From assembly GCF_041260155.1 (NCBI RefSeq), contig NC_091933.1:30931933-30995932 (forward strand): a stretch of 64,000 nucleotides of DNA, read 5' to 3'. The translations under genes and the position numbers were made by a program. Shown here piece after piece: positions 12,421 through 25,103 of this stretch (positions within the stretch are counted from its first letter, which is position 1; the number at the start of each line of letters is the position of its first letter). The stretch comes from Ptychodera flava. Its lineage: Eukaryota; Hemichordata; Enteropneusta; Ptychoderidae. The notes under the pieces were generated by a model. It worked only from the letters and a program-made list of their open reading frames with translations. It made no database searches and had not been told where the DNA came from.

Positions 12421-12758
12421 ACATATTGCCTAAATTGAGGTGTTAACACTGTCAGGTGTAACTATGATCAGCTTAGTGGTACAAATATGAGTCCTTCATA
12501 AAGGAATCAACGCTGCACGTTGAAACATAGTCTAGCAGGAGGTCAGGCATAGTCAAAACAACACCACCACATATGTCAACGCACTGTCAAAGTCATCTCA
12601 CTTGCTTTAAGTAGTTGTAGTTGTTTAGTTGTAGTTGTTTTGATTAAAATCTGACCTGCATGGCAAGTCTTTCGCTGTGATCGACTGGAATTACTGCTCA
12701 GCTGACAATTATGCTACACCTGACAGTGTTGGCAACACCTCAACTTAGACAATTATGT
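12421..12758. mobile_element. Foldback MITE, ~340 bp
   Basis: The ends are inverted copies of about 45 bases: the left end reads TTGAGGTGTTAACACTGTCA and the right end holds its complement with a 3-base insertion. The inside has no coding capacity. No clear target duplication seen. Confidence 0.65.
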
Positions 12759-13051
12759 CTAGTTCGCATTGCCAATACACCAAAACAAACCACTGTATTT
12801 TAATTCTTATTCATTTGTTTTTTTTTATATTTATTTATATTTTCTTTTGTTTTTGTTTGCATTTTATTGGTTTTATTTATGTGCTATTCATTACTTGTAT
12901 GTTTGTTGTTTCATTTGGGTTTTTTTTCATTTGTTGCTTGTTTTGTTTATTTATTTGGTTTTGGTTTATGTTTTTGTTTATTTGTTTGTTTATCCTGGCC
13001 CTCCTGAGGCATAATGACAATCACCACCATCTTGCTACTTCGTATTCCCAC
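12759..13051. repeat. T-rich low-complexity tract
   Basis: A stretch dominated by TTTA, TTTG and TTTGTT words at about 12800-12990, followed by a C-rich patch that was the target for the next element. Its open frames are an artefact of composition. Confidence 0.7.
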
Positions 13052-13059
13052 CCCCACCC

Positions 13060-14128
13060 CCTAGACTTGGTTCAAGTCTGTGATTTGTGAATGTTTGAGT
13101 GGAGTGAACGCAATGATTTGTATTCTGCTTTCATGTGAAACGCGCGCGTGAGTGGACGCGATGAGTGGGGTGAACGCGATGAGTGGAGTGAACGCTATAC
13201 AGCGGAGTTTCACCCGGAATCACAGACTTGGCTTTCTTGCACGATCTGCGTTGCTATAAATTATTCATGAGATGACGTTTTCTTTACTCATATATTATTC
13301 ATAAGATGACATCACTAAATTTTACACATTGGGAGGAGTTACCAATTGACCCAAACGAGACGTGCATAAAACTCACATGGCGTTGTTGACAAAATGTCGA
13401 GTGCGATCACTCCCACAAAAGTCAGCACGACCTCTGTTGTATCACCGAAAACGCGTGAAAATATCTGTGTTGTTTGTGGGGCCCATGTTGCAAAATGCGA
13501 AAATCGTCGCCGGTTATTCAAGGATGGAAAAAGACACCGTCCTTACAGTTGTAGCCTGTTCTCTTACGTGCCCAAAGCGATGGAAATCAAAACAATGTGG
13601 GGCGACTTCGTATGTCAGTGATTTTCCGCTGCCGGTTGGTGCGCAGACGAACTCATCTTTTCCCTCAATGTAACTCTCAACAAGCTTTCTTTGGTAATCT
13701 CGCATGATTAGCGATGGTCGACCGATCAGTTGTAAAACGCAGTTGATGTACGAACTTGATGCCATTATTAAACGTACTCGATGTCTAGCTTTGCACTGAG
13801 ATGACAACAAACTTTTGAATGCATGCAGAGCATGCGTTCTTCTTATTGGCCAGAATAACGGTTGGGCTGTCAATCATTTTGTATTTGCTCTACGTCACTG
13901 TGTACACAGTCCGTCTCACCGCCTGTACTTGCAAGAAGTCCAAGTCGGTGAATCCGGCAGAAACTAACTCACTACTGCGCAGACTCAAACTCGACGCATT
14001 CAATAGTTGGGAAAACCTGGCGTGAGCTGCCAAATTCCGGATAGGTTTGTACGAAATAGGAGAGACACAAGAGAAACTATTATAAATGATTTTATTTTTT
14101 TTTAATTCACCGACTTGAACCAAGTCTA
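13060..14128. mobile_element. TIR transposon (8-bp duplication class) with nested insert
   Basis: The outer ends are inverted copies of TAGACTTGGTTCAAGTC and lie in a C-rich site that repeats CCCCACCC on both sides (13052-13059, 14129-14136). The outer 150 and 180 bases match, in reverse, the 335-base MITE at 48853-49187. Relative to that copy an extra stretch at about 13215-13947 is inserted; it has its own imperfect inverted ends, GACTTGGCTTTCTTGCA and the complement TGCAAGAAGTCCAAGTC. An 8-base duplication fits hAT, P, Merlin or MULE superfamilies; I cannot choose between them. Confidence 0.75.
13394..13873. pseudogene. Captured gene fragments: helicase-like exon (-) and Cys-rich N-terminus (+)
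   Basis: Inside the nested insert, the minus strand from about 13765 down encodes MRDYQRKLVESYIEG and then APTGSGKSLTYE, a Walker A (motif I) segment typical of RecQ-like superfamily 2 helicases. A GTAAGA donor follows at the end of CFDFHRFGH. On the plus strand an ATG at 13394 opens 75 residues with ENICVVCGAHVAKCENRRRL, which looks like part of a zinc-binding start region. The two overlap head on over about 100 bases. Neither is complete, so I read them as gene 5' pieces captured by a transposon. They could instead be the 5' ends of transposon-encoded proteins. Confidence 0.5.
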
Positions 14129-14136
14129 CCCCACCC

Positions 14137-14580
14137 CCATAAACGTGGGTGGAGGGACTGTGACCTGGCTATGTTTATTGACCTTGAACAGACATTACAT
14201 AATGGTTCATGTACAGACAGTACAGTCACTGTCGACTGTGGCCGTGTCATACTCCCTAAAGCCTTTGTAATAATCAAAACCTAACTACATAAAATATAAA
14301 TTTCCATGACAGCATAGAGTCAAATGTCTTGGATGTCGAATACATTTCCTGGCCATAATATTTACAAGAGTCCGCATATTTGACGAAAATAAAACTTCAA
14401 ATGTCTGATTCAAGTTTGCATTGGCATGTACTCTTTCCCATTGCTGCAGTTCCGTAGCCCTGCCACTCCCTGGCTGTTTGTGCACATGGGAACAAGAAAA
14501 AACACAAAAAAAATCATGCAATCAACAAAACAAACAAATAAACAAACAAAAACTATACTAACAAGCATACAAACAGACAA

Positions 14581-14583
<3 letters not shown>
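14137..14583. other. No gene seen
   Basis: Unremarkable sequence ending in an A-rich tract at about 14500-14580 just before a (TA)n array. Confidence 0.5.

Positions 14584-14662
<79 letters not shown>
14584..14662. repeat. (TA)n microsatellite
   Basis: About 78 bases of uninterrupted TA dinucleotides. Confidence 0.98.
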
Positions 14663-14665
<3 letters not shown>

Positions 14666-14912
14666 GAAACTTGGGTTGAAACACACACTACCACACCTGG
14701 TTGTTTGGTTCCAAACGTATTTATTATACCTCAAACACAACGTTTCGCTCTAAATTTAGAGCTCCTTCAGGTGTTCATGTTCGTACTTTTTATTGTAGAA
14801 AACACTGAAGAAGCTCTAAATTTAGAGCGAAACGTTGTGTTTGAGGTATAATAAATACGTTTGGAACCTAACAACCAGGTGTGGTAGTGTGTTTCAACCC
14901 AAGTTTCTTCTA
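14661..14912. mobile_element. Foldback element between two (TA)n arrays
   Basis: Arms of about 110 bases are near-identical inverted copies, with ends AGAAGAAACTTGGGTTG and the complement, and a central loop near 14780-14800. Each arm also contains an inner palindrome, CTCTAAATTTAGAG. It sits directly against the TA array on its left. Confidence 0.8.
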
Positions 14913-14963
14913 TCTTCACCCCATTCCACGCTCCACTGGGGATCACCTGAATTCCTACAGTTT

Positions 14964-14965
<2 letters not shown>

Positions 14966-15049
<84 letters not shown>
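14966..15049. repeat. (TA)n microsatellite with short (TG) end
   Basis: About 80 bases of TA dinucleotides running straight into the left end of the LTR element. Confidence 0.98.
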
Positions 15050-15054
<5 letters not shown>

Positions 15055-16098
15055 AACCCCGGTTACGAAGTAAGTCAGGTGATTTGATCTTCCATCCCAT
15101 CTGACAGTTAAGTAATCAGATGGAATTCCTTGATTGCCGTGATCTCCCACAATGCACTGCGAGCAGACAGATACTGCGTGGAGTGGTGTGGTTGTGCGGG
15201 CAGAGACTCGGTCTAAAGGGAATTAGTTCTTCTTGCCACTAACCAAGACGACGTGGTTGGTCTTTTTGCATGGCTTATGAACTTCTAGGTAGGTTTTTGC
15301 ATCTGTTGCAATACTGAATTTGTAACGTGTTTTCATGATGTATTTTTTGAAGTTTGAGACCACACCCATTGTGAGGCAAATTGGAGAGGCCATGTGCTTT
15401 CCCGATTGGACTGTGAGCCATCCTGAATCTCAAGCTTCCACAGCAATAGATTGATTTGTTTAGTAGTTTTGTACTTATTGTTTTGATTTTTGAATACCAA
15501 TAGTTCCACAGAAAATGAACTTGTTCAACTTGACATAGTGACTAGAATGGCATTGCCATGCCATGGATTAAGATCCAGTTGATATCACGATCTGCTGACT
15601 CAAAGAGCTTATGTAACTTGTAAGTGCTTTTTGTCTTTTTGCATGGGTTATGAACTTCTAGTTTCCTAACATACCAACCCATTGACGGAAGCGTTTGGAC
15701 TGCTAATGAGTTAATCCCAAAGGAGAACTGTCTGGAGGACGTTTTGTGTGAATCAGTTTCCCACCCGAACTGGAAGAGGTTACGACACGGAATTTGTAAC
15801 CATAGCAACAGGATCGATGTGGACTCTGAACCCTGAACAATTCTGGAGAGTGTCTATTGAGTGAACACTGTAATTGATACGAACTTGGATAGGGGCGTGT
15901 CTAGAGTTTCTGTATGTTTAAACAGTATTGCCGGCTAATCATTGTAGACTTTTTATAATCATTAGTGTGTAGTGAAATAAACCTTAATATAAACTGCAAC
16001 TCAAATTGTACGATAATCATTCTTTCCTTTGTTGTTGATTGGATAATATGAACTTGGGTCCAGGTTTAGTTGACTGACGTTTAACTACCTGGGTTACA
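15050..16098 (+). repeat. 5' LTR
   Basis: Left long terminal repeat of the element at 15050-17652. It shares its whole length with 16593-17652 and with the reverse solo LTR at 17784-21316. Confidence 0.88.
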
Positions 16099-16102
16099 TA
16101 AA

Positions 16103-16120
16103 TGGGGGCTCGTCCGGGAT
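16103..16120 (+). promoter_or_regulatory. Primer binding site, tRNA-Pro type
   Basis: TGGGGGCTCGTCCGGGAT lies 4 bases after the 5' LTR and is the known complement of the tRNA-Pro 3' end used by many retroviruses. Confidence 0.9.
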
Positions 16121-16592
16121 GGGGAGAATGAGTTATTATCGTACAGTTTGTTGCAGTTTGTTTTTACATTAATGTCTCGGAACTGGAGGTTTTAAAAAAA
16201 ATGGGAAGGACCAACCACGTCGTCAGTCGTCACACCACCAGCAAGATGGGTGATACCACACATGGCACAGGTGTGTCAATGCCTTGTTTAATTGTTAGTT
16301 TTATATAGTGTAATTGGAGGGAGTATTGGGATGAAGAGAAAACTGCAATGGAGGATTACACATGACATGTGATTTCTGAGGGGAATAGGAGCTTTGTTGC
16401 ACGTTTTCATGGCATGTAAACATCAACACCTCCATTTGTGAAAGTTGTATGGCTTTTCATTTGTTTCACTTGGTGTTCTGTAGGTCAAGTGACCTTCTTT
16501 TCTGGCTCTGCTTTGGAATTTGCATTATTGAGTTGTGATTATCTGTCAAAGGAGTTCACTTACACCCGGAGTGTGTAAGCTTCTGAGGGGAA

Positions 16593-17787
<1,195 letters not shown>

Positions 17788-17825
17788 ACCGGGTAATTAA
17801 ACTGACAATTAAATTTAGCCAGTAA

Positions 17826-20296
17826 GGGATGGACCATTAGACCTTGGGAGGGGGGGGGGTGGTCACAATGAAATTGTGAAAATTTTTTTTTTACTATTGT
17901 AAATTTCTGAAATTTTTTTTTTCCAATTGAGATTAGCTGTGCAAATTTTTTTTTTCAGAGTAAATTTTCAGATTTATAATTTTTTTTCGTTCGTCGCTGT
18001 CTGGAGATAAAGAGGGCAAACATGTGGTGCCAAGCACCACAAGCGGCCACGCAAGCGGTCACTGGGAAGAGGTCAGGAGAGGGGTGTCCCCCTGCTGCTG
18101 TTGCAGCTTTTGAAGAATAGAGATTAAAATGGTGTTATTTGGTGGCACTTGGGGAGTATTTTTGCGGGGGGTGGTCAGGAGGGGGTGTCCCCCTCCTGCT
18201 TTTGGAGCTTTTGAAAAATAGAGATTAAAATGGTGTTATTTGTGGCACTTGGGGAGTATTTTTGCGGGGGGTGGTCAGGAGGGGGTGTCCCCCTCCTGCT
18301 GTTGGAGCTTTTGAAAAATAGAGATTAAAATGGTGTTATTTGGTGGCACTTGGGGAGTATTTTTGCGGGGGGGTGGTCAGGAGGGGGTGTCCCCCTCCTG
18401 CTGTTGGAGCTTTTGAAAAATAGAGATTAAAATGGTGTTATTTGGTGGCACTTGGGGAGTATTTTTGCGGGGGGGGTGGTCAGGAGGGGGTGTCCCCCTC
18501 CTGCTGTTGGAGCTTTTGAAAAATAGAGATTAAAATGGTGTTATTTGGTGGCACTTGGGAGTATTTTTGCGGGGGGGTGGTCAGGAGGGGTGTCCCCTCC
18601 TGCTGTTGGAGCTTTTGAAAAATAGAGATTAAAATGGTGTTATTTGGTGGCACTTGGGGAGTATTTTTGCGGGGGGTGGTCAGGAGGGGGTGTCCCCCTC
18701 CTGCTGTTGGAGCTTTTGAAAAATAGAGATTAAAATGGTGTTATTTGGTGGCACTTGGGGAGTATTTTTGCGGGGGGGTGGTCAGGAGGGGGTGTCCCCC
18801 TCCTGCTGTTGGAGCTTTTGAAAAATAGAGATTAAAATGGTGTTATTTGGTGGCACTTGGGGAGTATTTTTGCGGGGGGGGTGGTCAGGAGGGGGTGTCC
18901 CCCTCCTGCTGTTGGAGCTTTTGAAAAATAGAGATTAAAATGGTGTTATTTGGTGGCACTTGGGGAGTATTTTTGTGGGGGGGGGGTGGTGAGGAGGGGG
19001 TGTCCCCCTCCTGCTGTTGGAGCTTTTGAAAAATAGAGATAAAAATGGTGTTATTTGGTGGCACTTTTGGAGCATTTTTTTCGGATTACACATCTTCCTC
19101 TGAAACATGGTCTTCTTGCTCCTCAGTAGCTTCGTATAGTTTTGAAAATTGACTATTTTGGTTTCCTGGCTTCCCTTTCTACTGCGTGGTGAAATGCCTA
19201 CATTCACCCCACCAAACATCATGCATATCTCATGATTTACCATTGATTTGACAAGCTGAGAAGCTAAAATAAGCTAAATAATATAGTTAAATTTGCATAT
19301 TTGTGTTTTTAGAGCAATTGTTGCCCTTTTTTGATCAAAACATCTATTTCTCTGTAGCAGCATGTCCAATTTGATTGCATGTGTATAGATGTGTTGAAAT
19401 TTCAATATTGTCTTTTTGGCAATTTATGCCATTCATGGTCAAAAAATCTGTATTCTCTGAAAGGGCTTGTCCATTTCTTTGAAATTTGCTACAAAAAACG
19501 ATTATCCATGCAGATTTATTCAGTATTTGCTATCGAGAAACTTTCAAAGTTCAACCCTTTTGTGTGTTTTTGTGTTGGGATTTGTTGGATAGATGGCATT
19601 CTACGTAGTGTATTGTTGAATGTTAAAACATGTGTTGCTGTTGTTATTTGAGGCTTTTTTTGAGAAAAAAGAATTGAAAATGCCTTTTTAAAAGCAAAAT
19701 AATACATAATGACTTGATATGTTGTTTTATCATTATTGACATGTTTCTACTTGTTCACCATTCTTGCATTCATCATTGCAATAAAATGCTGTGAAAAAAA
19801 TGAAACTGATGTGGCCTGCATCTGTTACCTTGATCTTAAAAGGCAAATACAACTTTCTGTCTTGACAACCATACCATAGTTTCAATGTTTTACCTAGTGT
19901 ACCTGCTTGGTTTGTACGCAGGAAACAAGTAGAAAACAGGCTCTATAATTTCATAATTTTCAAGTGATCAGAATACAAAAGTCCTGAAAAGATAAGATAA
20001 TCACAACTTCCAGTATAAGGGATACAGTCACTCTAAATGTATAAATTAAAATTAAAAATGTGCCGGGAGGATGTATTAAAAATACAGAAAGTTGCTTACT
20101 GTCGGTAAAATCTAAAAAAAATTCAAAATTTTAAAGACTTTTGCAGATTTTTTTTTTACGCCTTTGTCTTCTTATTTATTTTTTTTTTATTTTGCAAACT
20201 AGTTTGAAGATTTTTTTTTTCCTAACTTTCTGCTCTGAAAATTTTTTTTTTCTGTTTTTGACCACCCCCCCCTCCCAAGATCTAATGGTCCGTCCC
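17826..20296. mobile_element. Harbinger-like non-autonomous DNA element with TAA duplication
   Basis: The ends are inverted copies: GGGATGGACCATTAGA on the left and the complement of GGGACGGACCATTAGA on the right, each followed by a G- or C-run. TAA is present on both sides (17823-17825, 20297-20299), and the interrupted LTR resumes exactly after it. A 3-base TWA duplication is the hallmark of PIF/Harbinger transposons. No transposase frame is visible in the 2471 bases; the interior holds a ~101-base tandem array and T-rich sequence. Confidence 0.82.
18118..19080. repeat. Tandem array, ~101-bp unit, about 9-10 copies
   Basis: Units begin TAGAGATTAAAATGGTG and each contains a 23-base perfect palindrome built from CAGGAGGGGG and CCCCCTCCTG around TGT. 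Copies are highly alike and differ mainly in the length of a G-run (6 to 10), which suggests recent unequal exchange or slippage. It lies wholly within the Harbinger-like element. Confidence 0.95.
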
Positions 20297-21311
20297 TAAT
20301 AAACCCGACCCAAATTCATATTACACAATCAACAACAAAGGAAAGAATGATTATCGTACAATTTGCGTTGCAGTTTAACGTTGAGGTTTATTTCACTACA
20401 CACTAATGATGATAAAAAGTCTACAATGGTTAGCCGGCAATACTGTTTAAACATTCAGAAACTCTAGACACGCCCCTATCCAAGTTCGTATCAATTACAG
20501 TGTTCACTCATTAGACACTCTCCAGAATTGCTCAGGGTTCAGAGTCCACGTTGATCCTGTTGCTACGGTTACAAATTCTGTGATGTAACCTCTTGCAGTT
20601 CGGGTGGGAAACTGATTCACAAAAAACGTCCTCCAGACAGTTCTCCTTTGGGATTAACTCATTAGCAGTCCAAACACTTCCGTCAATGGGTTGGTATGTC
20701 AGGAAACTAGAAGTTCATAACCCATGCAAAAAGACAAAAAGCACTTACAAGTTACATAAGCTCTTTGAGTCAGTAGATCGTGATATCAACTGGATCTTAA
20801 TCCATGGCATGGCAATGCCATTCTAGTCACTATGTCAAGTTGAACAAGTTCATTTTCTGTAGAACTATTGGTATTCAAAAATCAAAACAAAAAGTACAAA
20901 ACTACTTAAGAAATCAATCTATTACTATGGAACCTTGAGATTCAGAATGGCTCACAGTCCAATTGGGAAAGCACATGGCCCCTCCAATCTGCCTCACAAT
21001 GGGTGTGGTCTCAAACTTCAAAAAATACACCATGAAAACACGTTACAAATCCAGTATTGCAACAAATGTGAAAACCTACCTAGAAGTTCATAAGCCATGC
21101 AAAAAGACCAACCACGTCGTCTTGGTTACTGGCAAGAAGAACTAATTCCCTTAGACCGAGAGTCTCTGCCCGCACAAGCCACCACTCCACGCAGTATCTG
21201 TCTGCTTGCAGTGCATTGTGGGAGATAACGGCAATCAAGGAATTCCATCTGATTACTTAACTGTCAGATGGGATGGAAGATCAAATCACGTGACTTACTT
21301 CGTAACCGGGG

Positions 21312-21450
<139 letters not shown>

Positions 21451-22180
21451 AGTGTGAGAGACAACAGCATACTTTGAAAAAAACAAAGAAATGATTGACT
21501 GAACAGCTCATGCAACATGTAAACATGCGAAGGAAGTACCACGACTCACTATACTTCCCCAAGGGATATAACTTAATGGCTGCCCACATCATGACATGGC
21601 CAGTGATATAATTTTCCTAACGCACATAAAATGACCGTCTCACTGCAAAGGAGTAAAAATCTATACCAGTTGGGAAGGACATGAATGGGGCTCTCATGTT
21701 TAACATGTAAAATGAATGTGCGATCATTGGGAGAGCAATTTCCCGGTGATTCCTAAAGTTGTGCCGATACCATTTCTTCCGCTTTCTGCTTTTCTGTATG
21801 AGGAGTTAAAACACTCGGGTTGCCATGTTGTCCATTGAGCTATACCAGTCGTTTCAAATCCTAAATGGGCCAATCGTGCTCTGCCAATTGAGTCGACCGA
21901 CTATGCCAAAACGTAATGTTCATGATTGGCTCATTTAACGGACAGGTGTAGCTCAAAAGACAACACGGTGTTCCTATGATATTGTTTGTTTATCTATTTG
22001 TTTGTTTGTATGTTTGTTTATTGTTTATTTATATATTTGTAGCTTGTTTGTATATTTTTTTGTTTGTTTATGTTTGTATGCTGTTTTTTGTTTTTCCTGG
22101 CTCCCCAGTGGTTTGTGATGGGAAACTGTCGGGAGTGGCAGGGCTACGCATCTGCAACAACCTTTGCCATAGCCCTATGC
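21451..22180. other. No gene seen; T-rich tract
   Basis: Contains a TTTG/TTTA-rich low-complexity tract at about 21980-22100. Otherwise no recognisable feature. Confidence 0.45.
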
Positions 22181-23031
22181 CACAGGCCCACGGAACGTTT
22201 CGTAGATCGTCGTCGGATGGGAAGTGACTGACACTATGAGGCCGAAGGCCGAACCTCGATACTGTATAAGAATACCAAGGTATGACATGAAAAATCGACC
22301 GGTGGCCCGAAACAAACGAAATAAAGCATCTACCTAAAAAAAAAATTACATCGACCGGTCGGAAATACCTTCAAACTTTCAAATCTTTACAGCATTTCTT
22401 TCAAATCTGCCAGTTATGGGCGATAATTAACTGTCCGGCGAGTACTCGCACTTGCATTGCCACTCCGCCATTTTGAAAAGCTTTTTTACTCCCCAAAGCC
22501 TTTGCGAGTGGACGAGTGACCCCCTGACCCCACAACCGCTAAATTCAACTGTTAACCGTTAGGTAAATTTCATACTGTAAGTGAATATAACTTCAGCTAT
22601 CTGGCAACAAGGCAATCAACGCAAACCATTGCCTCGGCAGCGTGATGTTCAAATCCCGCCATCTGACATTTGTAAACAAACTCTTCACGGGGTCACTCGT
22701 CCACTCGCAAAGGCTTTGGGGAGTAAAAAAGCTATTCAAAATGGCGGAGTGGCAATGCAAGTGCGAGTACTCGCCAGACAGTTAATTATCGCCCATAACT
22801 GGCAGATTTGAAAGAAATGCTGTAAAGATTTGAAAGTTTGAAGGTATTTCCGACCGGTCGATGTAATTTTTTTAGAGGTAGATGCTTTATTTCGTTTGTT
22901 TCGGGCCACCGGTCGATTTTTCATGTCATACCTTGGTATTCTTTATACAGTACCGAGGTTCGGCCTTCGGCCTCACAGTGTCAGTCACTTCCCATCCGAC
23001 GACGATTTACGAAACGTTCCGTGGGCCTGTG
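22181..23031. mobile_element. Large palindrome, arms ~343 bp
   Basis: The left arm (22181-22524) and right arm (22689-23031) are inverted copies with high identity, around a 165-base unique spacer. The outer ends carry CACAGGCCCACGGAACG and the arms contain CGACCGGTGGCCCGAAA. No coding frame. It behaves like a foldback transposon; family unknown. Confidence 0.85.
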
Positions 23032-23045
23032 CCCTATGCTAGCTG

Positions 23046-23104
23046 TGTGTTCCCGGCGTTATACGGCTCCCTGTGGTGGGAGGCCGTATAACGCCGGGAA
23101 CACA
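23046..23104. repeat. Hairpin sharing a core with the 9-bp-duplication MITEs
   Basis: TGTGTTCCCGGCGTTATACGG and its complement (arms about 22 bases) surround a short loop. The same arm forms the core of the palindrome at 32292-32385 and recurs in the broken copy at 63850-63900. Confidence 0.8.
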
Positions 23105-23608
23105 AACAGGATTGCGTTCTGAAAACATTTCTGAGAGCCGCCATTTATACCAGCTTCCGGTAATGGCGGCTCCCAGAAACAAGCGCAATGTTTTTTTAAA
23201 CATGATCGACATGCTTGAACGAATACAGAAGCAATAATAATAATGAAGCAATTTTCTACTCAAAATGCGAAATCGTTTATAAAACACGCTTTTCAGCATA
23301 GTTTCCGCATTTCTCGGTCGCTTCTTTTTTTGCTTATCCCTCAAGGTATAACTCGGACACCCCTCTTTCCACATGGTATATGACCAACGCTGACGACACA
23401 CGTATCAGACAAGTGCAGTTACGATACAGCACAGCACGCCCACTCGGCTGCAATTTGTCTGTTTCTCCGCCGACATTAAGTATAATGCAAAAAACCCTAA
23501 GACCAGGGAGTGAAGTTGTCCCGACATAATTACCGGTATATATTAGTTCAGTACACTCTGGTCAATACTGTATATAACCTTCGGAAACAACCTTCACGCA
23601 TCATACCT

Positions 23609-24000
23609 ATTCTTGACCGCGGACATCCGGGAACTTGCGGTTTTTGACATCATTTTTGCGTCACACTGCCGTGAGAACAAAATATTGAAGTGTGAATTTT
23701 TCTACCTTTACACCAGTATTCAAAGTTTCAACATTATGTCATTGATAAACACTAAGTTCTGTCCTTTGTCACATAATTTCTGCATTGTTCACTGTCTTCA
23801 ATCACAGTCACTTGTGAGCTATTCAGCTCTGGGACTATTCGCCCCATAGACGAGTGTACATAAGCGGGGTTTTTCTCGCATATGTACACTCGTCTATTGG
23901 GCGAATAGTCCCAGAGCTGAATAGCTCACGAGTGACTGTGCTTCAATTCACCTCACTTGCGTGCGTGAGGTGAAAGTGACGTCACTCTGCGGTCAAGAAT
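23609..24000. mobile_element. MITE with ATTCTTGACCGC ends, copy 1
   Basis: Begins ATTCTTGACCGCGG and ends GCGGTCAAGAAT. The first ~200 bases are repeated with over 95% identity at 24131-24330. It contains a nested palindrome at 23803-23940. Confidence 0.7.
23803..23940. mobile_element. Nested palindromic MITE with 7-bp duplication
   Basis: Arms of about 60 bases (starting CACAGTCACTTGTGAGC) are near-perfect inverted copies. CTTCAAT stands on both sides (23796-23802 and 23941-23947). The other copy of the host MITE lacks this insert, which supports transposition. Confidence 0.8.
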
Positions 24001-24130
24001 TACAAACAACTGTGTGAAGGTTCAAATCAAAACTTCAACAAATGTTCCCGGTTCGAAGCTTTATTTAACCTTCTGAAGGTAACCTTTGTCCAACCTCTCG
24101 GAAAACTAAGGTTGTCGAAGGTTTCTAGTC

Positions 24131-24360
24131 AATCTTGACCGCGGACATCCGGGAACTTGCGGTTTTTCACGTCATTTTTGCGTCACACTGCCGTGAGAAC
24201 AAAATATTGAAGTGTGGATTTTTCTACCTTTACACCAGTATTCAAAGTTTCAACATTATGTCAATGATAAACACTAAGTTCTGTCCTTTGTCACATAATT
24301 TCTGCATTGTTCACTGTCCTGTATAGTTTAATCCCAATTCACCTCACTCGCGTGCGTGAG
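24131..24360. mobile_element. MITE with ATTCTTGACCGC ends, copy 2 (left part)
   Basis: Matches copy 1 up to GCGTGCGTGAG, where the element 24361-26740 interrupts it. A short right end, TCAAGAATT, resumes at 26741. About 23 bases that copy 1 has at this point are absent, so the insertion was accompanied by a small loss. Confidence 0.65.
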
Positions 24361-24504
24361 CACATGGGGCTCGTACTTGTTTATTTGTGTCTGTGTTTGT
24401 TTGTGTGTATGTATTTGTTTATTTGTTATTTTTAATATTATACCACTCCAGGTCATGTGACCTATTGTTCTTGCCATCCATTTATCCCTGAAAACACGAC
24501 TGAC

Positions 24505-24678
24505 ACCTATTGTTCTTATGCAAAATAAGTAATCAGTCATACTTTTATTCATATGTAAATAAGTAATCGCCACACTTTAATGAAAGAAAATCATTATCAT
24601 ATCAATAAAAGTGTAGTGATTACTTATTTAAATATGAAAAAGTATGACTGATTACTAATTTGCAAGAGAACAATAGGT
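24505..24678. mobile_element. Foldback MITE, 174 bp
   Basis: Begins ACCTATTGTTCTTATGCAA and ends with the complement. Arms of about 75 bases surround a short AT-rich loop. Confidence 0.75.
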
Positions 24679-24763
24679 CAAGTCGAGATGTCTAAAGCAT
24701 TCACACACATTCAATGACAAAATGAAGAAAATTTGTTCAACTGATATGTTATAGCATCACATT

Positions 24764-25103
24764 TTATAATTCAATTTTAACTTTCTTTTGACAATGCTCA
24801 ATGTAAGCAACATGATTTGTTGATGAAGACTGTCCTTCTTTAGATTCGGCGTCTTCTTGGGTTGGACCAATCTTGTCTGTTTTGTTACATTGTTTTGTCG
24901 TAACTTGAGAAACTGGTTTACTTACAGATTCCTCTGATTTAACACTACATGGAGGTGGTAGTAATATATTCGACACATGTTTTTTTTTGTGCAGTAGACA
25001 TACATTTGAGGCGCGTAAACCGTCATCTGATCTGTGACCTGTTTGTTCTTTGATAAGCTGCTCATCGAATCCCTCATGGTACAAAGATGTTGCCGCATTC
25101 ACC
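24764..25103 (-). pseudogene. Crypton/DUF3504-like tyrosine recombinase C-terminal exon
   Basis: An acceptor (TTTCAG) at 25104 opens a frame of about 112 residues that ends in a stop at 24764. It reads VNAATSLYHEGFDEQLIKEQ then TGHRSDDGLRASN, matching the C-terminal box of Crypton recombinases and the DUF3504 domains derived from them (usual form: RLF..GVDEQLI....GHRS..GVR.Y). The GHRS box is kept, but the position where the family has its nucleophilic Tyr reads Ser, so it is probably not a working recombinase. The rest is a Ser/Lys-rich tail. An upstream frame at 25298-25579 has a good donor but does not join in phase. It may be a dead transposon or a piece of a domesticated gene. Confidence 0.55.

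Noticed and set aside
12755-13090. 111-residue Phe-rich frame
   Set aside because: It is a product of the T-rich low-complexity tract.
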